A stretch of 64,000 nucleotides of DNA from Bacillus_AB infantis_B (lineage in GTDB: Bacteria; Bacillota; Bacilli; Bacillales; Cytobacillaceae). Below are positions 52,388 to 61,329 of this stretch, piece after piece. The notes beneath the pieces were generated by a model. It made no database searches. It saw only the letters and a program-made list of their open reading frames with translations, and had not been told where the DNA came from. The position numbers and the translations under genes were made by a program. Every line of letters begins with the position of its first letter. The first letter of the stretch is position 1. Where the stretch lies: positions 596,649 to 660,648 of the forward strand of contig NZ_VTER01000003.1 in assembly GCF_008180445.1 (NCBI RefSeq), in the 5' to 3' direction.

Positions 52388-52720
52388 TTGTACTTTACGT
52401 TTATAACCTTTATTTTACATGCATTCATTATATTTTTTCTATTGGCCATCACACTTCCATTTGCTGCACAGCCAGTTCAAAATTTTTCCCCGAACTTATA
52501 TACAAACTTATTTAACGACCATGTTGAGTTATTTGCCATCACGACTAGTTTTATAATAGCTTTCCCACTGACTCTTCTTACAATAAGGAAGAATGTTAAT
52601 ATCAAAAGGAAAGTGTTCATCTCTTTGATTCAATCACTGTTAATACTGATTTTAATTTTAGTATATTTTCTTAACATGAACTATTTAAGTGAACTAATGG
52701 TCCGCCCAACTTATGAGTAA
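52388..52720 (+). CDS. Small membrane protein, unknown
   Basis: 110 residues with three hydrophobic segments (about 3-25, 47-64, 78-97). The start is TTG at 52388 with AGGAGG about ten bases upstream. No family recognised. It is the only + strand gene between 39.4 kb and the IS at 63.5 kb. Confidence 0.6.
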   Translation: MYFTFITFILHAFIIFFLLAITLPFAAQPVQNFSPNLYTNLFNDHVELFAITTSFIIAFPLTLLTIRKNVNIKRKVFISLIQSLLILILILVYFLNMNYLSELMVRPTYE

Positions 52721-52747
52721 GCGTGGCCTTTCATTAGAGGTAAAAGA

Positions 52748-52864
52748 CTAAATCAATATCCGCAAAATCAGCTTAACCCAGCCAACCAAACTGATCCATA
52801 GCGGAACACTCAACAATATGCCCCAATATAGCCCTGTCACAAAGTTTCCTTCTTCATTATTCAT
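52748..52864 (-). CDS. Tiny membrane protein or gene remnant
   Basis: 38 codons starting MNNEEGNFVTGLYWGILLS and continuing hydrophobic to the stop. GGGAG lies nine bases before the ATG. The same frame stays open and hydrophobic for 14 more codons upstream (ending in a stop near 52916), giving a possible 52-residue two-helix protein from a TTG, so the start is uncertain. Confidence 0.45.
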   Translation of the reverse strand: MNNEEGNFVTGLYWGILLSVPLWISLVGWVKLILRILI

Positions 52865-52949
52865 AAACAGCACTCCCATCATGAATACTGTTAGAAGTAT
52901 GAGCAAATCTGTTGTGGTCTAAACAAACGGGTGCTGCTTATATAATGGA

Positions 52950-52979
52950 AATAACCACAACTATTAGGTTGTGGTTATT
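52950..52979. terminator. Hairpin left of repeat R10
   Basis: AATAACCACAAC / GTTGTGGTTATT, perfect 12-base arms, loop TATTAG. On the minus strand it lies about 75 bases past R10 and would end the amino-sugar operon. Confidence 0.7.
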
Positions 52980-53054
52980 ACTCTATGCAGCTCTCATATA
53001 AGATTTAGGAAAGTTTGATTGGTATTTGATTGGTATTGGAAACCAATGGGTCTC

Positions 53055-53101
53055 GTGAAACATTTGTGTGAAACAAGAATTTTCGGGAGGTGCCTGTCAC
53101 C
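53055..53101 (+). repeat. Dispersed repeat R, copy R10
   Basis: Copy ending GGGAGGTGCCTGTCACC, nine bases beyond the stop of the ROK repressor gene on the minus strand. Confidence 0.9.
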
Positions 53102-53110
53102 TCTATCACT

Positions 53111-54217
53111 CTACCCCTCAAACTGATGGATCACAGCCGTAGCTGCACCCACTGTTTGAGAAAATGCTTCCTTATTAAAGTAGATATGTGTCTGGAAGCT
53201 GGGGATTCTTAAGGCATTCTGATCAAGGTAGTCCCTGACCGAAGATTGAAAGATTCCATATTGATTGTACGGGCTGTCTATCACAATCTTCCCTGGGTTT
53301 ATAAGATTAAGGATGCTTATCAGGGAAACACCTAATAAAGTTCCGTAATGCTGAAGCTGCTGTTCTGTTTTTCTCTCTCTTTCATCCCTGGATATGCCAT
53401 TAAGACTCGTCTGCCATTCATTGAATACCTTTCTGCTGATCATCTTTTCAAGGCATCCCATTTGGCCGCATCCGCAGAGAGGCCCATTGGGATCCACAGA
53501 AATATGGCCAATCTCTCCAGAGGTGAAGCTTTCTCCGTTCCAGATGCTTCCGTCTATGATAAACGCACCGCCAATCCCATCACCAATCCGGATATAGAAA
53601 AAACTGCTGGCATCGATATCTTCGTCATATACACTTGAGCAAAGGGAGGCCATTTTAACATTATTTTGAATGACCAAAGATACCTGAATAGAGCCCTTTA
53701 ACTTATCTGAGATATTTACATTTTTCCACTGGAGATTCGTAGATTCATAGACGATGCCTTCTTGTGAATTCACAATCCCTGGCACACCGATTCCAATGCC
53801 CAGCACATTGGTAAACTCATTGATCAGGCTTTCTGCAATGCAGATTATTTTTTCACAGACAGCAGTGATGTCCCTGCCTTCCACTTCTATAAAGCCGCTT
53901 TTAAGTGTTTCCAGATAATAATTTGTAACAACATATTCAATACCATTATGATGGATGGCCATTCCAATTGCATGGTAAGCATCCGCATTCATTTCAATCA
54001 ATATTTTAGGCCGCCCGGCTTTTTGCAGGTCCTTTACACCCACTTCGCGGATGATTCCCTCATTTATGTACTGATCCACGATAATAGACACGGTGTTTTT
54101 GCTTACCCCCATCCATTTCGCAAGATCTTTCCGGGACGTTTGCTTATATTTGCGCAGAAGCGATAGTATTTTCTTTTGATTTTGTTCGCGTAGTATACCT
54201 GGCCCTTTGGTTAACAT
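53111..54217 (-). CDS. ROK-family transcriptional repressor (NagC/XylR type)
   Basis: 368 residues from the ATG at 54217 (GAGGATTCAGCC upstream; the frame also opens at a TTG at 54253). N-terminal helix-turn-helix TSRKDLAKWMGVSKNTVSIIVDQYINEG, then a ROK fold with GIGVGVP-like LGIGIGVPGIVN, RIGDGIGGAFIIDG, GEIGHISVDPNG and the zinc motif CGCGQMGCLEKM. It is last in the amino-sugar operon and probably its repressor, sensing a sugar or sugar phosphate. Confidence 0.88.
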   Translation of the reverse strand: MLTKGPGILREQNQKKILSLLRKYKQTSRKDLAKWMGVSKNTVSIIVDQYINEGIIREVGVKDLQKAGRPKILIEMNADAYHAIGMAIHHNGIEYVVTNYYLETLKSGFIEVEGRDITAVCEKIICIAESLINEFTNVLGIGIGVPGIVNSQEGIVYESTNLQWKNVNISDKLKGSIQVSLVIQNNVKMASLCSSVYDEDIDASSFFYIRIGDGIGGAFIIDGSIWNGESFTSGEIGHISVDPNGPLCGCGQMGCLEKMISRKVFNEWQTSLNGISRDERERKTEQQLQHYGTLLGVSLISILNLINPGKIVIDSPYNQYGIFQSSVRDYLDQNALRIPSFQTHIYFNKEAFSQTVGAATAVIHQFEG

Positions 54218-54273
54218 GGCTGAATCCTCTTTTCTACTCACTGCCGTTTCCAACCATTATATCAAGCAAAAGC

Positions 54274-55029
54274 TTATAATTTCTTAATTTTGTGCTTAAA
54301 ACGTGAAATAAACTGCTGGTTCCATTCATCTCCTCCCGTTGCGTTTCCGCTCTTCCAGATGGGAGGCTGAATACCTTGCTCAACCAGTAATGCAATTGCC
54401 TCCATGCTTACAGAATTAAGAATATAGGCATTTACAAAAGTGGATATTGCTCCTACCTTTTGTTCGAGACCCTCCATTTCAATTACCGCGTCGCCCACCT
54501 CTATTTTAGAATCAATGGAGATATCCACTATGTCATGCAGATTCTGCTTGGACGGATGTCTTGCAATATGATCTGCAGGAGTGGAGGCAGCATGCTTCAC
54601 TGAAGATACTCCGATAGTCTTCACGCCCAGCCTTTTTGCTTCCAGTGCAGCATCGATCGTCGCTGCGTTGATTCCATATGCGTTTACGATGATCAAAAGA
54701 TCACCTGATTCCAGGCCATAATCCTGGAGGACTACTTTTCCATAGCCCGGAGTACGCTCAATCGCCATCGATCGCAGTGCCCCGCTGCTCAACAAGGTGC
54801 CTTCATCCAAAATAGCACTAACATGCATCAGCCCGCCGGCACGAAAGAACAACTCCTGCGATCCCAGATTGGAATGGCCCCCAGGCCCATATACGTACAC
54901 GATTCTGTCTTCTTTTATATGGTCTGCCACGGCCCTTGCTGCCAGATTAATATCATCACTCTCTGTTGCGATAATTTCTTCCAGATAGCTTTTAATCTGA
55001 CCAAAGTATTCTAGTGCATAATTCATCAT
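54274..55029 (-). CDS. SIS-domain phosphosugar-binding protein
   Basis: 251 residues. A SIS fold is seen in DRIVYVYGPGGHSNLGSQELFFRAGG, LLIIVNAYGINAATIDAA and TIGVSSVKHA. Proteins of this kind are annotated as sugar isomerase domain proteins in amino-sugar clusters and may be isomerases or deaminases of phosphosugars. GGAG is six bases before the ATG at 55029, which follows the nagA stop by 12 bases. Confidence 0.82.
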   Translation of the reverse strand: MMNYALEYFGQIKSYLEEIIATESDDINLAARAVADHIKEDRIVYVYGPGGHSNLGSQELFFRAGGLMHVSAILDEGTLLSSGALRSMAIERTPGYGKVVLQDYGLESGDLLIIVNAYGINAATIDAALEAKRLGVKTIGVSSVKHAASTPADHIARHPSKQNLHDIVDISIDSKIEVGDAVIEMEGLEQKVGAISTFVNAYILNSVSMEAIALLVEQGIQPPIWKSGNATGGDEWNQQFISRFKHKIKKL

Positions 55030-55041
55030 GCAACACTCCAT

Positions 55042-56205
55042 TCATTGATTTACGGGACACGGATCCCCCAGTTTTATTGACCTAATTAACTCCATACGGC
55101 CGTTTTCTTTGCGAAACAAGAGGAGATCTGCCGGTGCACCTGCCTGCAGACCGTCTTTCTGCGGAAGGTTCAGCAGCTTCGCAGGCAGGATAGAAGCTTT
55201 TTCAATGGCTTTTTCCAAAGCTGTTATGCCCATGGATGTTAGAGTATTGACTCCCCAAAGTATGCTTTGGGCAGAGCCCGCCAGCAGTTTCGGTTCATTC
55301 TTCAAATGCAGCTTTCCTTGTTCCGTTAAGGTAACTTCCCCTCCCACGGGAGCTGTATAATCACCTGGAGGGAGACCGGCTAATGCCACGCTGTCGCTAA
55401 TGATCAGCATCTTGTCTTCCTTTACCTTCTCAATCACTTTTAAAACCGAAGATGGCAAATGGTAGCCATCACAAATGACTGTTGCTGCAAGCGAATCCTC
55501 CGCCAGCTGATCCCATAGATAGTTTGGATGCCTCGGGAGCATAACATGGGCGCCGTTGCCGAGGTGCGTTGATAGTGTTGCTCCCGCTTTAACCGCCTCC
55601 CTGATCTGTTCCCCATCGGCCGCTGTATGGCCGATAGACACCAGCACTTGATGTGCTGCTGCCTTCTTGATAAAGTCCGCCGCATCCGGCCATTCAGGTG
55701 ACAGTGTAATAATTTTGATCAGTCCATTGACTGATTCATTCAGTGCCTGGAAAAACTCAAAGTCGGGAGGCTGAATATATTGTTTGCTGTGTGCCCCTCT
55801 TGGGCCATCCTCCCCTGATAGGAACGGTCCTTCCAAATGGATACCCGGTATCATGCTTCTCACCAGTTCATTCTGCTCCCGTGCAAGTGAAATGGTAGAC
55901 GTGAGCGATGCAATTTGATCAAAAGAGTTTGTAATAATCGTAGGAAAAAAGGAAGTAGCCCCTTCCTCCAAAAGAAACAAGCAGGCCTTCCTTACATCAT
56001 CCACGGTGAGTTCAATGCTATTAAAATCAACACCCCTGTAGCCATTCACCTGGAGGTCTACAAATCCGGGAGCTATATAAAGCTCAGAATCCTCCAACGC
56101 AGCCAAGGGTTCCATTGATTCGATGAAGCCATCTTTAATGATGATTCTTACTGGCTTATTATCCTTATAGTGCATGCCCTCCAGCGTATAATAATTACCT
56201 TCCAT
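55042..56205 (-). CDS. nagA: N-acetylglucosamine-6-phosphate deacetylase
   Basis: Removes acetate from GlcNAc-6-P to give glucosamine 6-phosphate. 387 residues from the ATG at 56205, which has GGAG nine bases upstream and overlaps nagB by 11 bases. Metal and catalytic residues: HLEGPF, IGHTAA, STHLGNG and the Asp in IISDSVALAG. The THLGNGAHVMLPRHPN segment differs from the usual THLFNAM, so it belongs to a side branch of NagA and may prefer a different N-acyl sugar. Confidence 0.85.
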   Translation of the reverse strand: MEGNYYTLEGMHYKDNKPVRIIIKDGFIESMEPLAALEDSELYIAPGFVDLQVNGYRGVDFNSIELTVDDVRKACLFLLEEGATSFFPTIITNSFDQIASLTSTISLAREQNELVRSMIPGIHLEGPFLSGEDGPRGAHSKQYIQPPDFEFFQALNESVNGLIKIITLSPEWPDAADFIKKAAAHQVLVSIGHTAADGEQIREAVKAGATLSTHLGNGAHVMLPRHPNYLWDQLAEDSLAATVICDGYHLPSSVLKVIEKVKEDKMLIISDSVALAGLPPGDYTAPVGGEVTLTEQGKLHLKNEPKLLAGSAQSILWGVNTLTSMGITALEKAIEKASILPAKLLNLPQKDGLQAGAPADLLLFRKENGRMELIRSIKLGDPCPVNQ

Positions 56206-56980
56206 CCTGTTCATCTCCAAAGGAATCCTTATCCAAATATAATTTTGCCTGAGCATGTGTTCTTAAAATAGTGGCAGGACATGCCGTACTGATTGGGCCA
56301 TTAAGGGTCTGCCGAACGGCTTCTGCTTTTGTTCTGCCAGGAACAGCACAATACATGGATCCTGCTGCCAGCAGAGCCGGGATTGTCAGCGTAAAAGCGT
56401 ATAACGGCACATCCTCCAGGCTGGAAAAACAGCCATCATTTACTTGCTGCTGTCTGCATGCTTCCTCCAGTTCCACTTTTTTAATCATGTGTTCATCTTC
56501 AAAATCAGCAACCGGGGGATCGTTGAAAGCAATGTGGCCGTTTTCCCCAATTCCAAGACACACAATATCAATTGGAGCTTCCTGTAATAGGCGTGTGTAC
56601 CGCTCCACCTCTTCCTTATTGGAACTGTTGATGAGATGAACCTGCTTGAATGGAACTTTGTCAAACAGCCTCTCCTTCAAAAAGTTTTGGAAAAGCTGTG
56701 GCGCATCGTTTGGAAGGCCAATGTATTCATCCATATGAAAGGCGGTCATATCCTCCCACCTGATTCTGCTGTCCTGTATTAAATAATCCAGAACCTCATT
56801 CTGGGATGGCGCAGCGGCAAAAACCATCCTGATTTCACCCTGTTCCTTTTGAAGCTTTACAATCTGCCCTGCGATATCAGCAGCCGCAGCCCTGCCCATG
56901 TCATCCCGGTTTTTAAACACATAATAGGCCAGCTTGTCTTTCTGTCCTTCTTTAATTGCTTTAACTGTCAATTCTCTCAC
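56195..56980 (-). CDS. nagB: Glucosamine-6-phosphate deaminase family protein
   Basis: Converts glucosamine 6-phosphate to fructose 6-phosphate and ammonia. 261 residues with AFHMDEYIGL near residue 83 and GIGENGHIAFNDPP near residue 147, the active-site segments of NagB. The start is GTG 56980 or TTG 56971. The latter has AGGTGAG at a better distance. Either way it overlaps the end of the ceramidase-like gene, so translation is coupled. Confidence 0.87.
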   Translation of the reverse strand: MRELTVKAIKEGQKDKLAYYVFKNRDDMGRAAAADIAGQIVKLQKEQGEIRMVFAAAPSQNEVLDYLIQDSRIRWEDMTAFHMDEYIGLPNDAPQLFQNFLKERLFDKVPFKQVHLINSSNKEEVERYTRLLQEAPIDIVCLGIGENGHIAFNDPPVADFEDEHMIKKVELEEACRQQQVNDGCFSSLEDVPLYAFTLTIPALLAAGSMYCAVPGRTKAEAVRQTLNGPISTACPATILRTHAQAKLYLDKDSFGDEQDGR

Positions 56981-58226
56981 CTACCAAACTATTTTTTATG
57001 GCCAGCACGATTGTCTCTTCCATCCCTTCCTGAAAAGGCGCGGGCAGTCCGAAATAATAGATAAAATCCTCCGATTCATATCCGCCTTCCCGGATCTGTG
57101 CAGCAGTCGGGATATACCCGGACATCCCGTTGCTGTATCCTATTGCAAGGGACCCGGGAGAGAGGCCCCTTACATACTGCCCATACTGCTGGACCATCTC
57201 TCCACTGAAACAGACAAAACTTAAATCATTTCCAAGATTTAATACCTGTATCTCCAACTTGGCCGAGCTTCCAGCGCTCCAGTGCTTATGCACATGATCC
57301 TTCCATAAACATTGGACTCTCGCATCCATCTCTGCTGCAGCTTGATAACCTTCCTGGAAGAAAAGGGGCACACTCATCACCTTCGCTTCCATGAAATTCA
57401 TCTCCAGCTTTTCACCCGTCTGTTCCCTCAAAGCCTGAAGAACTGGCGCAGCAAGCTGGGCTCCCAGCCGTTCCATATCAGATGTTTCTCCTCTATAAAA
57501 CTCTTTATCTTTTACTAATGCCGGTCTTACCTCTCCACAGCAGCCCTGCAAAAAGCCGATGACTGCATTGCTGTATTGCTCTTGAATTATGGCACAGCAA
57601 TAACCCGGAAATTCAGCTGAAAGAATATTGGCATCCGTTGAGGTAGGATGGCAGGCATAGTGAAGAAGCACCCCTTTTACTTCCTGGTTCTTTTTTTCAA
57701 AAGAAATAATGGAAACTGTTTGATCAACAATCCCATCGTAATTAGGCCTCATCACGATTCTCTTGCCCTCGGAGTACCTGCGGTTTACCCCCATCTCACA
57801 CGTTGTATATCTCCGGGCTGCAGTGACTATTTCTTTATCACTTTTTGCGGCTCTTACACTTTCAATAATCATTTCTTCCAATGAGCCGAGATATTGAGGA
57901 TCCGCTTCACCAAGAAGGCTTGTAAAAGCAGCACTGGTCTGCGGACCAGAGTGATTGTGGGTGGCATGGAAGCAGATAGACTCCGAAGCAATGCTAAATT
58001 TATCGCTCAAGGTGCCTCTCCACTTTTGAACATATTCTGTATCCCACCAGATCACATCCCCTATGAAGAGGACTGATTTTTCTGCTCCGATTTCAAAATA
58101 AAAGGTTTTTAAGAAAAGAGGAGAATGGACACTCTTTGCCTTGCCTTTTCGATGGGCAAACCCCGCCAGCTGCACTGGCATCTCTGGGGTTATATCAATC
58201 TGATGAACTCCCAGCCAAAGTGACAT
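56961..58226 (-). CDS. Neutral/alkaline ceramidase N-terminal-domain amidase-like protein
   Basis: 421 residues. It has the catalytic-domain landmarks of neutral ceramidase: DITPEMPVQLAGF at the start, zinc ligands in FHATHNHSGP near residue 90, LHYACHPTSTDANILSAEFPG near 210 and GFLQGCCGEVRPAL near 245. Ceramidases hydrolyse an N-acyl amide. It lacks a signal peptide and the usual C-terminal Ig-like domain, so it is probably cytoplasmic. In this operon a sugar N-deacylase role is plausible but unproven. AAAGGAG precedes the ATG. Confidence 0.82.
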   Translation of the reverse strand: MSLWLGVHQIDITPEMPVQLAGFAHRKGKAKSVHSPLFLKTFYFEIGAEKSVLFIGDVIWWDTEYVQKWRGTLSDKFSIASESICFHATHNHSGPQTSAAFTSLLGEADPQYLGSLEEMIIESVRAAKSDKEIVTAARRYTTCEMGVNRRYSEGKRIVMRPNYDGIVDQTVSIISFEKKNQEVKGVLLHYACHPTSTDANILSAEFPGYCCAIIQEQYSNAVIGFLQGCCGEVRPALVKDKEFYRGETSDMERLGAQLAAPVLQALREQTGEKLEMNFMEAKVMSVPLFFQEGYQAAAEMDARVQCLWKDHVHKHWSAGSSAKLEIQVLNLGNDLSFVCFSGEMVQQYGQYVRGLSPGSLAIGYSNGMSGYIPTAAQIREGGYESEDFIYYFGLPAPFQEGMEETIVLAIKNSLVGERIDS

Positions 58227-58254
58227 GCCGTATTCTCCTTTCTGTTCACAATCA

Positions 58255-59490
58255 CTAAAACAACTTCATAATCAGTATAAAATTCCTTATCACATGGAAT
58301 GGATCCTTCACCGGAAGCGCAACTACTTTGTTTAATGGCTTGCCTTGCCGATCCCTGATTTGAATCCATTCTCCAATCTGTTTATCAGGGTTTGGAAAGG
58401 TCTTAAACGTGTAGCCGGCCACCCGCTGATACCATTCTTTAAATACCTCTTTCTTGGTATGCTGGTAGAGAAGGAGCAGCGTATACAGCGCTTCAGAATG
58501 CGGCCACCAAAGCTTGGTGTCCCAGGTATCGCGAATTAGGGCACAGTAGGGTTCATCATCATTCTCCCGCCCGCTTGGCTTGCCGCCATTTTTATCTACA
58601 AAACGCAATAACCCGCCATATTCCTCATCCCAGCCAGCTTCAATCGCTTTTAAGGCAACTTTGGAAAGTGCTTCGAGGACCGCCCCGCGCTCACTTTCTT
58701 TCCATTCGTGCATGCTATGGAGATGAAACCAAATTGATTCGAGCGTATGGCCAGGATTCAGATGATTTTCCAATAACGTACCGCCGCTCCCTTCCCTTTC
58801 CGGTTTCAGCTCAATGCACCTGCCATCTTCAGCAATAAATTCTCTCAATATATATCTGCTCAATTCACCAGACGTCTTTACGCCAAGACTCTCTATGGAA
58901 AAAGAAAACTGGTCTGCTGTTTTCTCTATTTCCTGCGCGACATTTAATAGAATCATATTGATTGAATGGGATAAATAGCCTTCAGGAATAGGATAGGGCT
59001 CTGTTTTCACCTTTCCCTCCAGCACTCTCGTGTTTACAGTCTTATAAACCGATACTGCCAGGGAAAAAGCATCAGCATTATTAAATATTTCGGCATATTT
59101 ATTTACTCCGAGAACAAAGAAGCAATCTGCATATATACTAATATCCTTTTGCCCCTCAATTTCCCCTCCATCCTCAGTGACAGCGTAAAGCACATGGTTT
59201 TCCCTGGTGAGTGTATGCTTCTTCAGAAAGGCATACGTTTTTTCCGCCATGTCCTTTAATGATGCCGGTTCAAGGGGCAACCGTCCTGCCTCAGCCAGCT
59301 GATACAGCTCAGAACAGAGCCAAAGAAAGCGCCCCTGTGACCAGGTATACTTGTCTCTGCTGACGAGCTGTGAGCCGTCATTGGTATAGCAGGTAAAAAC
59401 GCCGCCGTACTTCCGGTCGAAGGCATTTTCCCAGAACGGCCAGAAGTTCCCCACAATCTCCTTCTGATAAAATTCATTTATTTCATTCAT
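58255..59490 (-). CDS. AGE-family (N-acylglucosamine 2-epimerase) protein
   Basis: 411 residues forming an (alpha/alpha)6 barrel. YTWSQGRFLWLCSEL near residue 48, LNPGHTLESIWFHLH near 235 and KLWWPHSEALYTLL near 325 carry the catalytic His residues of the family. Members epimerise GlcNAc/ManNAc, glucose/mannose or cellobiose. AGAGGAG precedes the ATG. With NagA and NagB downstream, epimerisation of an N-acylhexosamine is likely. Confidence 0.86.
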   Translation of the reverse strand: MNEINEFYQKEIVGNFWPFWENAFDRKYGGVFTCYTNDGSQLVSRDKYTWSQGRFLWLCSELYQLAEAGRLPLEPASLKDMAEKTYAFLKKHTLTRENHVLYAVTEDGGEIEGQKDISIYADCFFVLGVNKYAEIFNNADAFSLAVSVYKTVNTRVLEGKVKTEPYPIPEGYLSHSINMILLNVAQEIEKTADQFSFSIESLGVKTSGELSRYILREFIAEDGRCIELKPEREGSGGTLLENHLNPGHTLESIWFHLHSMHEWKESERGAVLEALSKVALKAIEAGWDEEYGGLLRFVDKNGGKPSGRENDDEPYCALIRDTWDTKLWWPHSEALYTLLLLYQHTKKEVFKEWYQRVAGYTFKTFPNPDKQIGEWIQIRDRQGKPLNKVVALPVKDPFHVIRNFILIMKLF

Positions 59491-59504
59491 TAAATTCTCC
59501 TCTT

Positions 59505-61016
59505 TTATAATGCTGTATTGATGTTTTTTGTATCGCTGGCAAGCTCTTCGTCACTTTTGCTTATGGCAGTAAGCATATCCTCCACATCAGGTGAAACTGC
59601 TTTGTTATTAAAGAAGCCCATTCCGATATAAACTAGTGCGGAGGAAAATACCGGAGCACCCAATTCTACGTAAAGCGGCCAATCCACCCAATATTTAGTT
59701 ACTGCAAACATGATAAAACCGGCAATGATGGAAGAGAATGCTGCTGCAGATCCGCTTCGTTTAAAGGCTGGCAGCAGCCCAAGCAGCATTGGGATGGAAA
59801 CAGGTCCGACCAAAGCTGCGAACCAGGAGATCAGCAGACCGAGAACTCCGCCGAAGTTATCTGAAAAGATAGCGATAATAAGGGTAGCGAAAGTAAAGAT
59901 GAATGTAGTAATCCGGGCAATCTTCAAGGTGGCTTGCTGGTTAAGCCCTTTGAATTTCCAGGACATGACGGGAAGTATATCTCTGGTGATTACAGATGAA
60001 ATAGTGTTGGCGTCTGAGGATGTCATCGACATGGTTGCGGCAAATAATGATGCCAGCACTAGACCAACTAAGCCGGCAGGAAGAAGCTCTTGTGTCAATA
60101 GGGCATATGATTTGGTTGGATCATCAAGATTTGGCAGGATCAGCGGAGCAGCCCACATCGGAAAGAACAGGATCAATGGGAACAAAAGGTAAAGCCAGCC
60201 AGATAATAGGGCAGATTTCTTTGCTTCTTTCCCGGATGGAGAAGAGATATATCTTGCTGCAAGATTCCAAGTACCACCGTTGTAGCTTAAGAAAACAATG
60301 AAGACGAAAACTAACACATATCCAATTGAGTATGGTTCATTGAATGGCTGGCTGTTCGCCGGCGGGAGATTATCCCAAATCCCGAATATCGAACTAACAC
60401 CACCCATTTTGCTTAAAACTATAAAGAACATAACAAATGCTGCCACGATTTGAATAAGGAATTGAACAAAGTCTGTCCACAGATCGGCCCATATGCCGCC
60501 AATCGTAATATAAACCAAGGAAACCAATCCCGACAGCAAGATTCCATACATGATCGGAACCCCTGTAAATACATTCAACAGTATCCCAATCGCAGCCCAT
60601 TTCGCTCCAACATCAAACAGTTTTAACAGCACACCGCTCCATGCAATCAATTGCTGAGTCGGCACATTATAGCGCATTGCAAGATACTCAGTTGGCGATT
60701 CAATGTCCAGTTTAGTTCTCAGCTTGGACCAGCGCGGCGCCATAATGTAAGCGCCTACAATTACAGATACGAAGATCGGCAGCGCCCACCACACATACAA
60801 ACTGAACCCATGCGTATAAGCAAGCCCTGCATAGGCCACAAATACTGCCCCGCTATAGCCGCCCACATGATGAGATATACCGCCAAGCCACCAGGGAAGA
60901 TTCCCGCCAGCCACAAAATAATCCTTCGAACCCTGCACCTTTTTGTAGGTGGTGAATCCAATAACAACCATCAATAAGAAAAATGCAATAATGACTCCCC
61001 AATCTAATCCGCTCAT
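59505..61016 (-). CDS. Sodium:solute symporter (SSS family)
   Basis: 503 residues, about 13 membrane helices, with SSS features DYFVAGGNLPWWLGGISHHV, ISSPSGKEAKKSALLSGWLY and LFAATMSMTSSDANTISSV. It probably imports the amino sugar or its N-acyl derivative for the genes downstream. GGGGGAG lies seven bases before the second ATG (61016), preferred to 61022. It is first in a seven-gene operon that runs to the ROK repressor. Confidence 0.88.
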   Translation of the reverse strand: MSGLDWGVIIAFFLLMVVIGFTTYKKVQGSKDYFVAGGNLPWWLGGISHHVGGYSGAVFVAYAGLAYTHGFSLYVWWALPIFVSVIVGAYIMAPRWSKLRTKLDIESPTEYLAMRYNVPTQQLIAWSGVLLKLFDVGAKWAAIGILLNVFTGVPIMYGILLSGLVSLVYITIGGIWADLWTDFVQFLIQIVAAFVMFFIVLSKMGGVSSIFGIWDNLPPANSQPFNEPYSIGYVLVFVFIVFLSYNGGTWNLAARYISSPSGKEAKKSALLSGWLYLLFPLILFFPMWAAPLILPNLDDPTKSYALLTQELLPAGLVGLVLASLFAATMSMTSSDANTISSVITRDILPVMSWKFKGLNQQATLKIARITTFIFTFATLIIAIFSDNFGGVLGLLISWFAALVGPVSIPMLLGLLPAFKRSGSAAAFSSIIAGFIMFAVTKYWVDWPLYVELGAPVFSSALVYIGMGFFNNKAVSPDVEDMLTAISKSDEELASDTKNINTAL

Positions 61017-61104
61017 CGTCATGCTCCCCCTATTTTAGATCTTAACGCTTTACAAAATTCTATTGAATCTCACTAATTCACTCTGTAATCCTCCCCTCCT
61101 TTAT

Positions 61105-61125
61105 TTAGTAATAATATATGACTAA
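61105..61125. promoter_or_regulatory. Candidate ROK operator upstream of the symporter
   Basis: TTAGT (61105-61109) and ACTAA (61121-61125) with 11 bases between, overlapping a second palindrome CTAATACAATTAG (61122-61134). The site lies about 90 bases upstream of the operon start in an A/T-rich stretch. XylR-type ROK operators have TTAGT...ACTAA ends. Confidence 0.45.
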
Positions 61126-61225
61126 TACAATTAGAAAATAACATAAGTTCATCTGTTTGTAAAATTAATTTCTGAATTTTTAAAAATAAATATTCACTTA
61201 TCCCTTCCATTTTCAAAATAGAAAA

Positions 61226-61252
61226 AAGGTAAAGCAACTAGTGCTTCACCTT
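61226..61252. terminator. Terminator left of repeat R11
   Basis: AAGGTAAAGCA / TGCTTCACCTT with one mismatch and loop ACTAG, preceded on the + strand by an A tract that reads as a T run on the minus strand. Confidence 0.75.
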
Positions 61253-61283
61253 AGAAATCGTATCATTATTAAATTAGCTCACT

Positions 61284-61329
61284 GTGAAACATCTTATGAA
61301 ACAAGATTTATCGGGAGGTGCCTGTCACC
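61284..61329 (+). repeat. Dispersed repeat R, copy R11
   Basis: Copy ending GGGAGGTGCCTGTCACC. TCA at 61325-61327 in the hairpin is the TGA stop of the adjacent minus-strand gene. Confidence 0.9.
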
